From contig JBHJOS010000015.1 in assembly GCA_050329415.1 (NCBI GenBank), forward strand, positions 62,001 to 126,000: a stretch of DNA of 64,000 nt, written 5' to 3'. Below, one piece after another: positions 1 through 8,095 of the stretch. How positions within the stretch are numbered: the first letter of the stretch is position 1; the number at the start of each line of letters is the position of its first letter. The stretch is from JANNOG01 sp050329415. Its GTDB lineage: Bacteria; Actinomycetota; Actinomycetes; Actinomycetales; JBBAYJ01. A program made the position numbers and the translations under genes. Under the pieces are notes generated by a model, which saw only the letters and a list, made by a program, of their open reading frames with translations, was not told the DNA's origin and did not search any database.

Positions 1-1
1 G

Positions 2-979
2 GAGCCGGCGACCGGGCGAGTACTCGCCATGGTGAGCAAGCCTTCCTACGACCCCAACGTGCTGGCCTCCCACGACCTGGGCGCGGTCCAGGAGGCGTGG
101 GACGCTCTCAACGCCGACCCGGGGCGCCCGCTGGAGAACCGCGCCGTCAGCGGTCGGCTCTACCCGCCTGGCTCGACCTTCAAGGTCGTCACCGCCGCGG
201 CCGCACTGTCCGCCGGGCGCACCTCGCAGACCACCCTGCCGGGTCCGGAGGAGCTGGACCTGCCCCAGACCGACCGGGTCCTGACCAACGCCTTCGACAG
301 TTCCTGCGGCACCGGGGGGCAGGTGAGTCTGGCCGACGCCCTGCGCGTGTCGTGCAACACCGCGTTCGGCGCGCTGGGCCTGGAGCTCGGGGACCAGGCG
401 CTGCGGGAGCAGGCTGCCGCCTTCGGCTTCGGCCGCCAGTACGAGATCCCCCTCAGGGTGACCGCGAGCACGGTCCCGGACGAGATCGACGAGCCGCAGA
501 CCGCCTTCACCGCGATCGGGCAATTCGATGTCCGGGTGACTCCGCTGCAGGTCGCCATGATGTCGGCGGCGGTCGCCAACGGCGGGGTCGTGATGCGCCC
601 CGAGCTGGTCGACAGCGTGCTCGCCGCAGACCTCTCGGTGGTCGCCCGGCCCGAGCCCGAGGAGGTCGGCCGGGCGGTCTCCCCGTCGGTGGCGCAGTCG
701 CTCACCGACATGATGGCCCTGGTCGTCGAGAGCGGGAGCGGAACCGCGGCGGCGGTCCCCGGCGTCGCCGTCGCCGGCAAGACGGGAACCGCCCAGACCG
801 GGGTCGAGGACGACGACCCGCACGCGTGGTTCACAGGTTTCGCGCCGGTCGAGAACCCGCGGGTGGCGGTGGCCGTGGTCGTCGAGAACGGCGGCGCGGG
901 CAGCCGGGTGGCGGCGCCGGTGGCCGGAGACGTCCTGGGGGCGGCGCTCGCGGCGACCGAGCCGGGGGACGGGTCATGA
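2..979 (+). CDS. pbpA: Penicillin-binding protein 2 / PbpA-type transpeptidase, 3' part (5' end outside window)
   Basis: D,D-transpeptidase that cross-links peptidoglycan outside the membrane, usually for septum and side-wall growth. The reading frame is open from the first bases of the window (EPATGRVLAMV..), so the N-terminus and membrane anchor lie upstream. All three active-site motifs are visible in order: SxxK (PPGSTFK, near base 170), SxN (SCNTAF, near 350) and KTG (AGKTGTAQTG, near 775). It ends 82 bp before pknB on the same strand, which matches the actinobacterial order rodA-pbpA-pknA-pknB. A short inverted repeat (TGGGGC..GCCCCA, 1024-1040) lies in the gap and could attenuate transcription. 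Family assignment is secure; which PBP2 paralogue it is rests on context. Confidence 0.93.
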   Translation, partial: EPATGRVLAMVSKPSYDPNVLASHDLGAVQEAWDALNADPGRPLENRAVSGRLYPPGSTFKVVTAAAALSAGRTSQTTLPGPEELDLPQTDRVLTNAFDSSCGTGGQVSLADALRVSCNTAFGALGLELGDQALREQAAAFGFGRQYEIPLRVTASTVPDEIDEPQTAFTAIGQFDVRVTPLQVAMMSAAVANGGVVMRPELVDSVLAADLSVVARPEPEEVGRAVSPSVAQSLTDMMALVVESGSGTAAAVPGVAVAGKTGTAQTGVEDDDPHAWFTGFAPVENPRVAVAVVVENGGAGSRVAAPVAGDVLGAALAATEPGDGS

Positions 980-1061
980 CGGCTCGCGTCACCGGACCCG
1001 GGAACGGCTCGGGTGTGCCAGTCTGGGGCGGCCTGCCCCACCGGACGAACGAAGAGGACGC

Positions 1062-2993
1062 ATGACGGACGGACCGGGTTACCCTCGCGCGGGAGGTGAC
1101 GGCTTCCAGACCGGTGGTGTCCCGCGGCTCCTCGGTGGCCGCTACCAGCTGGACCGCGAGATCGGTCGCGGCGGGATGGCAGAGGTCTACGCCGGACGTG
1201 ACACCCGGCTGGGGCGGACCGTTGCCGTCAAGGTGCTCAAGACCGACCTGGCCCGGGACCCGTCGTTCCAGTCCCGCTTCAAACGTGAGGCGCAGTCGGC
1301 GGCCAGCCTCAACCATCCGGCGATCGTGGCCGTGTACGACACCGGGGACGAGCAGGTCCCCGGTGCGGGTGGCCACCTGCCCTTCATCGTCATGGAGTAC
1401 CTCCAGGGCCGGACGCTGAAGGAGGTGCTGGCCGAGCACGAGCGGCTCAACGTCGAGGACTCGTTGCGGGTGACGGCCGGCGTGCTGGACGCCCTGCAGT
1501 ACAGCCACCGCAACGGCATCGTCCACCGGGACATCAAGCCGGCGAACGTCATGGTCACCGACGCCGGCGAGATCAAGGTCATGGACTTCGGCATCGCCCG
1601 GGCCATCACCGACACCGGCGCCACCATGACCGGGACCAACGCCGTGCTCGGCACCGCGCAGTACCTGTCCCCGGAGCAGGCCAAGGGCGAGACCGTCGAC
1701 AACCGCTCCGACCTGTACTCCACGGCCTGCCTGCTGTTCGAGCTGCTGACCGGCCGCCCGCCGTTCGTCGGCGACAGCCCGGTGTCGCTGGCCTACCAGC
1801 ACGTCGGAGAGCAGCCGCAGCCGCCGAGCGCCCTGGTGCCCGACCTGCCCCCCGACCTCGACCGGGTCGTCATGCGAGGGCTGACCAAGGACCGGACCCA
1901 GCGGTACCAGAGCGCCGAGGACTTCATCGCCGACCTCGATCGGGTCGCCACCGGGGTGCCCGTCGGCGGGGCCGATGCGACCCAGGTGGTCGCCGCAGCA
2001 GCCGCGGGCGCGGGCCTCGGGGCCGCCACCGCCCGGCTCCCTCAGTCCGGAGCCGACACCCAGGCCTGGCCCGTCCAGGGGACGGCGCGCCCCACGGGAT
2101 ACGGCTCCCCCTACGACACCGGGACCCAGAGCCCTTACGACACCGGGACCCAGTACCCCCAGCCCGGTGACGACGAGCCGCCGCGCCGCAAGCTCGCCTG
2201 GCTGTGGATCCTGCTGGTGGTGCTCGCGCTGCTCGCAGTCGGCGTCCTCGCGTGGGCGTACTTCAGCGACGGCGGCGGTCAGGCCCAGCCGACCCCCACG
2301 ACCACTGCGGCGGCTGAGGTCACCATGCCGGACCTCGTCGGTCGCACGTACGACGAGGCGGTCTCGGAACTCGAGGGGCTCGGGTTCACCGACATCCAGC
2401 AGCAGCCGCAGGAGACGGTCGAAGCCGAGCCGCAGACCGTTCTCGACCAGCAGCCGGCCGCCAGCTCCCAGGTCGCCACCAGCATCACGGTGGTCCTCAC
2501 GGTGGCCGTCCAACCCGGTCAGGTCGCGGTCCCCGACGTGCGAGGGCTCAGCCAGGCCGACGCCCGCCAACAGCTCACGGACATCGGACTGCAGCCCGGC
2601 GACGTCCGCTTCGCCGAGGACCCGGAGATCGAGCAGGACGCGGTCGTGGGCACCGACCCGGCGGCCGGCAGTCAGGTGGCACCCGGCTCCACCGTGAATC
2701 TCATCGTGGCCAGCGGGTTGGTCGAGGTCCCGGGGGTCGAGGGGCAGCCGGTCAACGACGCCATCGCCGCCATCCAGGCAGCGGGCCTGCGGGTCGAGCA
2801 GATGGGCCAGGCGAGCAGCGAGCCACCCGGGACGGTGATCGACCAGAACCCGCCGCCCGGGGACCTGGCACCGGCAGGGTCCACCGTCCAGATCATCGTC
2901 GCGCAACCTCAGGCGACGACGGTGACTGCCACCCCGACGACCTCGCCGACGACCTCGCCGACGCCTACGGAGCCCGACCCCACGGCACCCTGA
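1062..2993 (+). CDS. pknB: Ser/Thr protein kinase PknB with PASTA domains
   Basis: Transmembrane Ser/Thr kinase that senses peptidoglycan fragments and phosphorylates cell-wall and division proteins. The kinase domain spans about residues 30-290 with the P-loop GRGGMAEV, AVK lysine, HRDIKPANVM catalytic loop and DFG. A proline-rich linker contains a repeated YDTGTQ unit. One membrane segment lies near 379-400, then three extracellular PASTA domains (about 420-485, 487-553, 553-617) and a Thr/Pro tail. Mycobacterial PknB has four PASTA domains, so this one is a domain shorter. ATG start follows AAGAGGA. It is in line with pbpA and convergent with the amidotransferase gene; the 47-bp gap holds a weak hairpin (3020-3036). 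Confidence 0.95.
   Translation: MTDGPGYPRAGGDGFQTGGVPRLLGGRYQLDREIGRGGMAEVYAGRDTRLGRTVAVKVLKTDLARDPSFQSRFKREAQSAASLNHPAIVAVYDTGDEQVPGAGGHLPFIVMEYLQGRTLKEVLAEHERLNVEDSLRVTAGVLDALQYSHRNGIVHRDIKPANVMVTDAGEIKVMDFGIARAITDTGATMTGTNAVLGTAQYLSPEQAKGETVDNRSDLYSTACLLFELLTGRPPFVGDSPVSLAYQHVGEQPQPPSALVPDLPPDLDRVVMRGLTKDRTQRYQSAEDFIADLDRVATGVPVGGADATQVVAAAAAGAGLGAATARLPQSGADTQAWPVQGTARPTGYGSPYDTGTQSPYDTGTQYPQPGDDEPPRRKLAWLWILLVVLALLAVGVLAWAYFSDGGGQAQPTPTTTAAAEVTMPDLVGRTYDEAVSELEGLGFTDIQQQPQETVEAEPQTVLDQQPAASSQVATSITVVLTVAVQPGQVAVPDVRGLSQADARQQLTDIGLQPGDVRFAEDPEIEQDAVVGTDPAAGSQVAPGSTVNLIVASGLVEVPGVEGQPVNDAIAAIQAAGLRVEQMGQASSEPPGTVIDQNPPPGDLAPAGSTVQIIVAQPQATTVTATPTTSPTTSPTPTEPDPTAP
2110..2153 (+). repeat. 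24-bp-period direct repeat inside pknB linker
   Basis: Two near-identical copies of TACGACACCGGGACCCAG, 24 bp apart, encode a duplicated YDTGTQ in the cytoplasmic juxtamembrane linker of PknB. A recent in-frame duplication in a disordered region is the simplest reading. Confidence 0.8.
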
Positions 2994-3040
2994 CCGGGTC
3001 GTCTGTCGTCTCTCGTCTGCCGTCGGCTGGCGACGGGCGC

Positions 3041-3676
3041 TCAGGCGGGACCGGTGGACAGCAGCGGCGACCGGCCCTCGGCCGCAGCCACCGCACCGGC
3101 GCTGCCACAGATCGCCAGCCAGTTGGCCAGCAGGCGGTGGCCGCCCTCGGTGAGGATCGACTCGGGGTGGAACTGGACCCCGGAGAGGGGGGCTCCGACG
3201 GCCTCGACCGCCATGACCACCCCACCGGGCGTCCGCGCGGTCACCCGGATCGACGCCGGCAGGGTGTCCGCCACGACCGTCAGGGAGTGGTACCTGGTAC
3301 CGGTGAACGGGGACGGGAGCCCGGCGAGGACGCCGGAGCCGTCATGGACGACGAGGCTCGTCTTGCCGTGGAGCAGCTCCGGGGCGTGGGTGACGCGGGC
3401 TCCGAAGGCCTCGGCCAGGGCCTGGTGGCCCAGGCACACCCCGAGCAGGGGGATCGCGCGTTCGGCGCACCGGCTCACGGCGGCGACGCAGATCCCGGCA
3501 TCCCCCGGTCGTCCCGGGCCGGGCGACAGCAGGACCCCGTCGTAGCCGTCCACCGTCTCGACGCCGACGGCATCGTTGCGGACGACGTCGACCCGGGCAC
3601 CGAGCTCGCGCAGGTACCCGACCTGGGTGTGGACGAACGAGTCGTAGTTGTCCACGACGAGGACGCGAACCGTCAC
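3041..3676 (-). CDS. pabA: Glutamine amidotransferase, aminodeoxychorismate/anthranilate synthase component II
   Basis: Class I glutaminase subunit that supplies ammonia to chorismate for p-aminobenzoate (folate) or anthranilate (tryptophan) synthesis. Of 211 residues, the nucleophile elbow GVCLGHQ lies near residue 80 and the HPES His/Glu pair near 170-172, completing the Cys-His-Glu triad. The frame is open 23 codons upstream, but the GTG chosen here (VTVRVLVVDNYDSF) directly follows GGAGGAGG and matches the usual family N-terminus. Its GTG overlaps the stop of the upstream 56-aa gene (GTGA), so translation is probably coupled. No synthase component I is nearby, so pabA versus trpG cannot be settled; a shared role is common. 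Confidence 0.9.
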   Translation of the reverse strand: MTVRVLVVDNYDSFVHTQVGYLRELGARVDVVRNDAVGVETVDGYDGVLLSPGPGRPGDAGICVAAVSRCAERAIPLLGVCLGHQALAEAFGARVTHAPELLHGKTSLVVHDGSGVLAGLPSPFTGTRYHSLTVVADTLPASIRVTARTPGGVVMAVEAVGAPLSGVQFHPESILTEGGHRLLANWLAICGSAGAVAAAEGRSPLLSTGPA

Positions 3677-3843
3677 GGTCCCTCCTCCTGCTCCACGGTC
3701 TGCTGGTTGAACGGCACGTACGGTGCCGCGACCGGGAAGACCCACACGAAGCAGGCGGCGACGGCCCCGAGCGCGAGCAGAACGACGGCGACAACCCGGA
3801 GGGGCCGGGGACCTGGGAGGCGACGCCAGAGGGCGGCGTACAC
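3673..3843 (-). CDS. Small single-pass membrane protein (56 aa), sortase-linked
   Basis: Short protein starting VYAALWRRLPGPRP with one strongly hydrophobic segment (about residues 13-38), then a polar acidic tail ending EQEEGP. The GTG start is chosen because GAGGGCGA sits just upstream and the next gene upstream (sortase) stops 10 bp before it. Its stop overlaps the start of pabA. Small membrane ORFs at this place between a class E sortase and the amidotransferase recur in actinobacteria, as far as I recall; no function is known to me. It could be a sortase partner or a small division-linked protein, but this is only context. Confidence 0.7.
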   Translation of the reverse strand: MYAALWRRLPGPRPLRVVAVVLLALGAVAACFVWVFPVAAPYVPFNQQTVEQEEGP

Positions 3844-3853
3844 GTGCTCGCCC

Positions 3854-4627
3854 TCAGCCCGCCGCAACGACGGCCGGGGGGCCCTCGGCCGCAGGCCGGA
3901 AGTCGTCCAGCACCCCGTGCACCACGTATCGCTCACGTGCGCTGTAGCGGGGATGGCAGGACGTCATAGTGATCATCCTCTCGATCGGGACTGCGCCCGG
4001 CTCACCGGGGACCGGAGCCACCACCTCGACCTGCTGCGGCAGCACGATCAGTGACTCGGTGATCCGGTAGGTGTAGTAGCCCTCGGCGGTCTGGACGATG
4101 ACGGGGTCGCCCGGCTGCAGTTCGGCGATGCGGGCCAGGGGGGCTCCGTAAGTGGTCCGGTGGCCCGCAAGGGCGAGGTTGCCGACACCGCCCGGCCAGA
4201 CGCTGCCGTCGTAGTGACCGATCCCCTGCCGCAGGTCGGCCTCGGAGGTCCCGGCGACGATCGGCCGGGCGTATCCGTCCCCGAAGCGGGGGATCCGGAG
4301 CAGCCCGAACGGCTCGCCGTCGGTCGCAGCCGTCGCGACCGGCACCTCCGTGAGACCTGACGGCACCGGGTCGTCGTCCGAGGCGACAGGTGGCCCGCCG
4401 GTGCCCGCCGCCCAGTCCTGTTCGAGCCGCTCCGTCAGCCGGTCCTGGTCGCGGTTGGCCTCGACGTCGGTCCACCACAGCTGCCAGACGACGAACAGCA
4501 GCAGGAGGACGCCCAGCGTGATGGACAGCTCACCGACGGTCCCGACGACCGACCGGACGACATCGCCGACCGTCGCCTGGCGACGTCGCGGCTGCCGCCG
4601 ATGCCGGCTCTGCAGCGTCGCGCTCAC
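3854..4627 (-). CDS. srtE: Class E sortase
   Basis: Membrane transpeptidase that anchors surface proteins to peptidoglycan, usually recognising LAXTG-type signals in high-GC Gram-positives. Of 257 residues, there is a basic N-terminus, a membrane segment near 33-52, the catalytic His in ALAGHRTTYG (about 157), the catalytic Cys in TMTSCHPRY (about 223) and the downstream Arg. The GTG start overlaps the stop of the DUF881 gene (GTGA). It is the second gene of a leftward set (DUF881 protein, sortase, small membrane protein, amidotransferase). No substrate gene is adjacent, so it probably has a general housekeeping role. Confidence 0.93.
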   Translation of the reverse strand: MSATLQSRHRRQPRRRQATVGDVVRSVVGTVGELSITLGVLLLLFVVWQLWWTDVEANRDQDRLTERLEQDWAAGTGGPPVASDDDPVPSGLTEVPVATAATDGEPFGLLRIPRFGDGYARPIVAGTSEADLRQGIGHYDGSVWPGGVGNLALAGHRTTYGAPLARIAELQPGDPVIVQTAEGYYTYRITESLIVLPQQVEVVAPVPGEPGAVPIERMITMTSCHPRYSARERYVVHGVLDDFRPAAEGPPAVVAAG

Positions 4628-5373
4628 GACCGGGCCGCCGCGAGGTCACCCGCGTCGGCGACCTCGGCGTGCTGGAGGTCGATCGGCCCGGTGTACTCGG
4701 GCAGGCTGAGGTCCTCGCGGGTCTCCACCGAGTAGCCGAGCCCGAGGGCATCGACGTACTGGAGGTAGACCCGGATCTCGGGGCTGGTCGCCAGGGCCGC
4801 CGTGAGCTGCTCGGGGTCGCCCACCGCGGTGACGACGTAGGGCGGGGAGTACGGGCGCCCCTGGAGGCTCAGGGTGTTGCCGACGCAGCGAACGGCGCTG
4901 GTCGAGATCAGCCGCTGGTCCATGAGCATGATTCCCTCGGCACCGGCCAGCCACAGGGCGTTGACGACCGCCTGGACGTCCTGCTGGTGGACGACGAGGT
5001 CGTCAAGGCTCTCGGCGCGCGCCCGGGTCGCGGCGTCCGACGGGGCGTCGTCGAGGGTAACGACCACGCCCCGACCGGCGACCGGGACGAAGCCGGCCTG
5101 CGGGGCCAGGTCATCGGCGACGGTCTCCACGGAGCGGATCCCGAAGTCACTGCGGCCGACGACGGCAGTCAGGTCCTCCACCTCGGCCCGTATGCCGGTG
5201 AGGCGCCCGGCGGTGCGGTCCGCCCGCGACTGCTCCTCGGCGACCAGGGAGCGCAGGTCCCCCAAGTCGGTCCGAAGATCCGTTCCCTGAGCCGTGCCGG
5301 AGCTGGCCACGAACAGGAAGCCGGCGAGGGCCGCCGTCATCGCCACCGCGGTACCGGGTCGTCGTCGCGCCAC
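4624..5373 (-). CDS. DUF881 family envelope protein
   Basis: Exported or membrane-anchored protein of the DUF881 family, of unknown biochemical role, typically coded next to crgA, sortases and division genes. Of 249 residues, the N-terminus has an RRR stretch and a hydrophobic signal/anchor (about 8-28), followed by a coiled-coil-like region (30-75) and the compact DUF881 domain with VVTLDDAP and QDVQAVVNALWLAGAEGIMLMDQR. The GTG start has no Shine-Dalgarno, but CACAAT sits exactly 6 nt before it (5380-5385 on the other strand), consistent with a leaderless transcript. Divergent from crgA. Confidence 0.88.
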   Translation of the reverse strand: MARRRPGTAVAMTAALAGFLFVASSGTAQGTDLRTDLGDLRSLVAEEQSRADRTAGRLTGIRAEVEDLTAVVGRSDFGIRSVETVADDLAPQAGFVPVAGRGVVVTLDDAPSDAATRARAESLDDLVVHQQDVQAVVNALWLAGAEGIMLMDQRLISTSAVRCVGNTLSLQGRPYSPPYVVTAVGDPEQLTAALATSPEIRVYLQYVDALGLGYSVETREDLSLPEYTGPIDLQHAEVADAGDLAAARS

Positions 5374-5379
5374 GGGTCC

Positions 5380-5385
5380 ATTGTG
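5380..5385 (-). promoter_or_regulatory. Candidate -10 of a leaderless promoter for the DUF881 gene
   Basis: CACAAT on the minus strand ends 6 nt before the GTG start, so transcription could begin at the start codon. No Shine-Dalgarno is present. Four of six bases match TATAAT. Confidence 0.45.
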
Positions 5386-5454
5386 CCGTCGCCTAGGCTG
5401 CGCGCGGGCGGTGCCGGGTCACCGGCGACCGGAAGGAGAGCCGAGGAGGCCGCA

Positions 5455-5727
5455 ATGCCCGAGTCCAGACCTCCACGGAGGCGTCGCCGCCTCCTCGCCG
5501 GACGGGACGCCGATCCCGCAGCGGCGGTGCTCAAGGCCCCGACGGGTCAGACCCCACGCTGGTGGGCCCCGGTGATGGTGACCCTCATGGTGGTCGGCCT
5601 GGCGTGGATCGTCACTGCCTACGTCACGCGCCTGGCGTACCCGGTGCCCGGGATCAGCGCCTGGAACATCGCCGCCGGGTTCGGGGTGGCGCTGATCGGC
5701 TTCGGGATGACGACTCGCTGGCGCTGA
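5455..5727 (+). CDS. crgA: Cell division protein CrgA
   Basis: Small two-pass membrane protein that helps to assemble the actinobacterial septum and interacts with FtsZ and PBPs. Of 90 residues, the N-terminus is basic (PRRRRRLL), then membrane helices in WWAPVMVTLMVVGLAWIVTAYV and NIAAGFGVALIGFGMTTRWR; the PxWxxPxM and GMTTRWR-like ends are typical of CrgA. The ATG is preceded by GGAAGGAG and GAGGAGG. The reading frame is open far upstream, but that part is antisense to the DUF881 gene. It converges with the rhomboid gene; a 22-bp palindrome made of two DnaA boxes lies between them. Confidence 0.94.
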   Translation: MPESRPPRRRRRLLAGRDADPAAAVLKAPTGQTPRWWAPVMVTLMVVGLAWIVTAYVTRLAYPVPGISAWNIAAGFGVALIGFGMTTRWR

Positions 5728-5771
5728 GGTTCGTGAGCGGCTGAAACACACGCGTGTCATCCGTCCCCAGT

Positions 5772-5793
5772 GTTGTCCACAGCTGTGGACAAC
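5772..5793. promoter_or_regulatory. Perfect 22-bp palindrome of two facing DnaA boxes between crgA and the rhomboid gene
   Basis: TTGTCCACA (5773-5781) and TGTGGACAA (5784-5792) are both exact actinobacterial DnaA boxes. With GC in the centre and one flanking base pair on each side they form an uninterrupted 22-bp palindrome (left arm GTTGTCCACAG). It lies in the 74-bp gap between two convergent genes, about 13 kb from oriC. It could bind DnaA or act as a hairpin terminator; there is no T-run. Confidence 0.75.
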
Positions 5794-5801
5794 GGAGGCT
5801 T

Positions 5802-6686
5802 TCAGGCGAGCACCAACGGCGGGACGCTCGACCACCGGAGGAGGACGAACGCGACGAGCACGGCCGCGAGGGCGACCAGACCGATGATCTGCCACCGTGT
5901 CCGGGACCGGCGCGGCGCGGCGGCGAGCACGACCCCCGCGGCCACTCCGATCACCAGGCCACCCAGGTGCCCCTGCCAGGAGATGCTGGGCAGGACGATC
6001 CCGAGCATGGCGAACGCCAGCAGGACGACGAGCTGGCGGACGACCGGGCGGCCCTGTCGCCACTCCAGGGCGAGGGCGGCGCCGAACAGCCCGAAGACCG
6101 CGCCGGAGATCCCGACCGTCGGGACGCCGAACGACTCGACGGGAGTGAGCCACAGGATGGCCACGGATCCACCGAGGGTGGTGAGCACGAGAACCGCCAC
6201 ATAGCGCCAGGCCCCGAGCATGCGCTCGGCCTCGCGGCCGACCGACCACAGGATGAGACCGTTGAGCAGGATGTGGCCGAGGAAGCCGGGGGAGTGGACG
6301 AGGGCGACGGTGAGGAGCCGCCACGGCTCCGCCTGCGACAGCGCGGGGACGAGGGCCAGCTCGGCGGTGACCCGGCTCCCGCTGGCGAGCTGGGCGAGGA
6401 AGACGACGAGGAGGACGACCAGCAGGCCGTAGGTCAGGCGGGGCCGGCCGTCACCGAGCGGCGCACCGAGCGCGGTCCGGGCACTGGGGACGGACCGACG
6501 CTGCTCGCGGACGCAGTCGACGCACTGAATCCCAACCGCGGCCGGGACCTGGCACTGCGGGCAGGCCGGGCGCTCGCAGCGCTGGCACCGGACATAGCTC
6601 ACCCGGTCGGCGTGCCGAGGGCAGGCGGGAGACCGCGCCCCCGGGGGCGATGGTCCGTCCGCGCCGTCCGACGGGGTCCCCGTCAC
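5802..6686 (-). CDS. Rhomboid family intramembrane serine protease with N-terminal zinc finger
   Basis: Polytopic membrane protease that cuts transmembrane substrates. Of 294 residues, the N-terminus carries a B-box-like zinc-binding stretch with repeated Cys/His (CPRHADR..RCQRC..CPQC..CVDC, about 20-60), a frequent actinobacterial addition. Six or so membrane helices follow. The catalytic Ser is in GISGAVFG (about 193) and the catalytic His in WQGHLGGL (about 236); an HILLN-like motif lies in the early helix pair. It starts 3 nt after the cyclophilin stop, so the two form an operon. It ends 8 nt from the DnaA-box palindrome. Confidence 0.93.
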   Translation of the reverse strand: MTGTPSDGADGPSPPGARSPACPRHADRVSYVRCQRCERPACPQCQVPAAVGIQCVDCVREQRRSVPSARTALGAPLGDGRPRLTYGLLVVLLVVFLAQLASGSRVTAELALVPALSQAEPWRLLTVALVHSPGFLGHILLNGLILWSVGREAERMLGAWRYVAVLVLTTLGGSVAILWLTPVESFGVPTVGISGAVFGLFGAALALEWRQGRPVVRQLVVLLAFAMLGIVLPSISWQGHLGGLVIGVAAGVVLAAAPRRSRTRWQIIGLVALAAVLVAFVLLRWSSVPPLVLA

Positions 6687-6689
6687 AGG

Positions 6690-7226
6690 TCACACCGCGG
6701 CGACGGTGACCGACGTCATGACGACGTCGGTCGTCGGCCGGTCCTGCCGACCGGTGGGTGTCGCTGCGATGGCATCGACCACCGCCCGGCCCTCGGCGGA
6801 CGGCACCGACCCGAAGATCGTGTGCTTGCCCTGCAGCCAGGGCGTCGGGCCGACGGTGACGAAGAACTGCGAGCCGTTCGTGCCACGCCCGCCCTGCTTC
6901 CCGGCATTGGCCATGGCCAGCAGGTACGGCTCCGTGAAGGCGAGTTCGGGGTGGATCTCGTCGTCGAACTGGAACCCAGGCCCACCCGTCCCGGTCCCGA
7001 GGGGGTCACCTCCTTGAATCATGAATCCGGGGATGACCCGGTGGAAGATCAGGCCGTCGTAGAACGGATCCTGGCGCTGGGCCCGGCTTCCCGGGTCGAT
7101 CCACGGCTTCGCCCCGGTGATGAGGCCGACGAGAGTGTCCACCGTCCGGGGTGCATGGTTGCCGTACAGCTCGAAGGGGATGTCCCCGAGGGTCGTGGAG
7201 ATCGTGCCGGTATGGGTCGCGTGCAT
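6690..7226 (-). CDS. ppiA: Cyclophilin-type peptidyl-prolyl cis-trans isomerase
   Basis: Cytosolic prolyl isomerase assisting protein folding. Of 178 residues, the cyclophilin core is clear: FHRVIPGFMIQGGDP, GTGGPGFQFDDE, LAMANAG, GTNGSQFFVT and a W in the cyclosporin-binding region (PWLQGKHTIFG). No signal peptide. No Shine-Dalgarno is evident; CAGACT sits 6 nt before the ATG, so the transcript may be leaderless. First gene of a two-gene operon with the rhomboid protease. The adjacency of ppiA and rhomboid near gyrA is a known actinobacterial arrangement. Confidence 0.95.
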   Translation of the reverse strand: MHATHTGTISTTLGDIPFELYGNHAPRTVDTLVGLITGAKPWIDPGSRAQRQDPFYDGLIFHRVIPGFMIQGGDPLGTGTGGPGFQFDDEIHPELAFTEPYLLAMANAGKQGGRGTNGSQFFVTVGPTPWLQGKHTIFGSVPSAEGRAVVDAIAATPTGRQDRPTTDVVMTSVTVAAV

Positions 7227-7366
7227 GGCCGCAGTCTGTCACCGCGGCCCGGTCCCGCCTGCGGGGGGCGCACGACGCGCCGCCGCCGAAGGCGCGCCGG
7301 CGAGCCATTGAGGGCAGGATGGGGCCTGCGAGACCACAGGGACGCGCCAGTCGAGGAGGTTCAGCG

Positions 7367-8068
7367 GTGAAGACGAAGCAGCGCCCGACAGAGCGCTCGG
7401 TCCAGACCCCGGCCGGGACGGTCGCGGCCGTGATGTCTCCACGGATCGAGCAGGCCCGGGACTGGGCCGGCCCCCGCCTGGAGCAGGCGAAGGACTGGGC
7501 GACCCCCCGCATCGAGCACGCCCGGGACCGGGGGATCGAGGTCACCGCTCCGCGCATCGAGGCGGCCGCCACTCGCCTCGGTCCGGCCATCGACGCCACC
7601 CGGGACCGTCTCGTCGACGACGTCCTGCCCCGGGTGTCAGCGGCTGCCCGGGATGCCGCCGCCAAGGCGGAGGGGTCCCGGGCTCTGGTGGCCACCGCGG
7701 CCGCCGAGCGAGGTGCGGCGGCCGGCAGGCGGGTCGCCAAGGCCCGCCGGTCCGCCGTCAAGCAGGCCGCACTGGCCGCCGCCGTCGAGCGGAAGGCCGA
7801 GCGCAAGGCGGCGCGGAAGGCTTCGCGTGGGCGGGCGGGCCGAGTGCTGGGCATCCTCTCGCTCCTGGCCGCCGCGGCGGCTGTCGTGGCCGTTGTCGTC
7901 AGGCGCCGGCAGGCCGCGTCGGACCCGTGGGCGCAGCCGTACCCGACCTACCCCCCCACGACTCCCGACACCGAGCCGGGTGCCGACGAGCAGCGGCCGG
8001 AGACGGACAGCACCGACCCCGGTGCCGAGCCGGGCGGGACCAACGGGGGCGGAACGGCCCAGTCCTGA
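7367..8068 (+). CDS. DUF5324-like membrane protein with Ala/Arg-rich helical repeats
   Basis: Protein of 233 residues with amphipathic helix-forming N-terminal repeats (IEQARDWAGPRLEQAKDWATPRIEHARD), a long Ala/Lys/Arg region, one membrane segment (ILSLLAAAAAVVAVVV, about 175-190) and an acidic Pro/Thr-rich tail. This resembles the DUF5324 family found beside ppiA and rhomboid genes in actinobacteria; its function is unknown. The GTG start is chosen because GAGGAGG lies 7 nt upstream; the longer frame to 7151 is antisense to ppiA. Divergent from ppiA. Family assignment is by architecture and context rather than a conserved motif. Confidence 0.75.
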   Translation: MKTKQRPTERSVQTPAGTVAAVMSPRIEQARDWAGPRLEQAKDWATPRIEHARDRGIEVTAPRIEAAATRLGPAIDATRDRLVDDVLPRVSAAARDAAAKAEGSRALVATAAAERGAAAGRRVAKARRSAVKQAALAAAVERKAERKAARKASRGRAGRVLGILSLLAAAAAVVAVVVRRRQAASDPWAQPYPTYPPTTPDTEPGADEQRPETDSTDPGAEPGGTNGGGTAQS

Positions 8069-8083
8069 CAGGCGGCGCCGACC

Positions 8084-8089
8084 TACCCT
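8084..8089 (+). promoter_or_regulatory. Candidate -10 of a leaderless promoter
   Basis: TACCCT followed by exactly 6 nt (GACGAA) and the ATG of the 123-aa gene. No Shine-Dalgarno is present, so transcription probably starts at or next to the A of ATG. Confidence 0.55.
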
Positions 8090-8095
8090 GACGAA

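Noticed and set aside
831..2906. A 691-codon open frame antisense to pknB
   Set aside because: Composition is Arg/Gly/Asp/Leu-rich without domains; it mirrors third-position GC of pknB, the usual artefact in high-GC genomes.
7227..7366. Possible small gene between ppiA and the DUF5324-like gene
   Set aside because: No start with ribosome site or leaderless signature; the space is a divergent promoter region.
5754..7370. A 538-codon plus-strand frame over rhomboid and ppiA
   Set aside because: Antisense to two well-supported genes and low in complexity.
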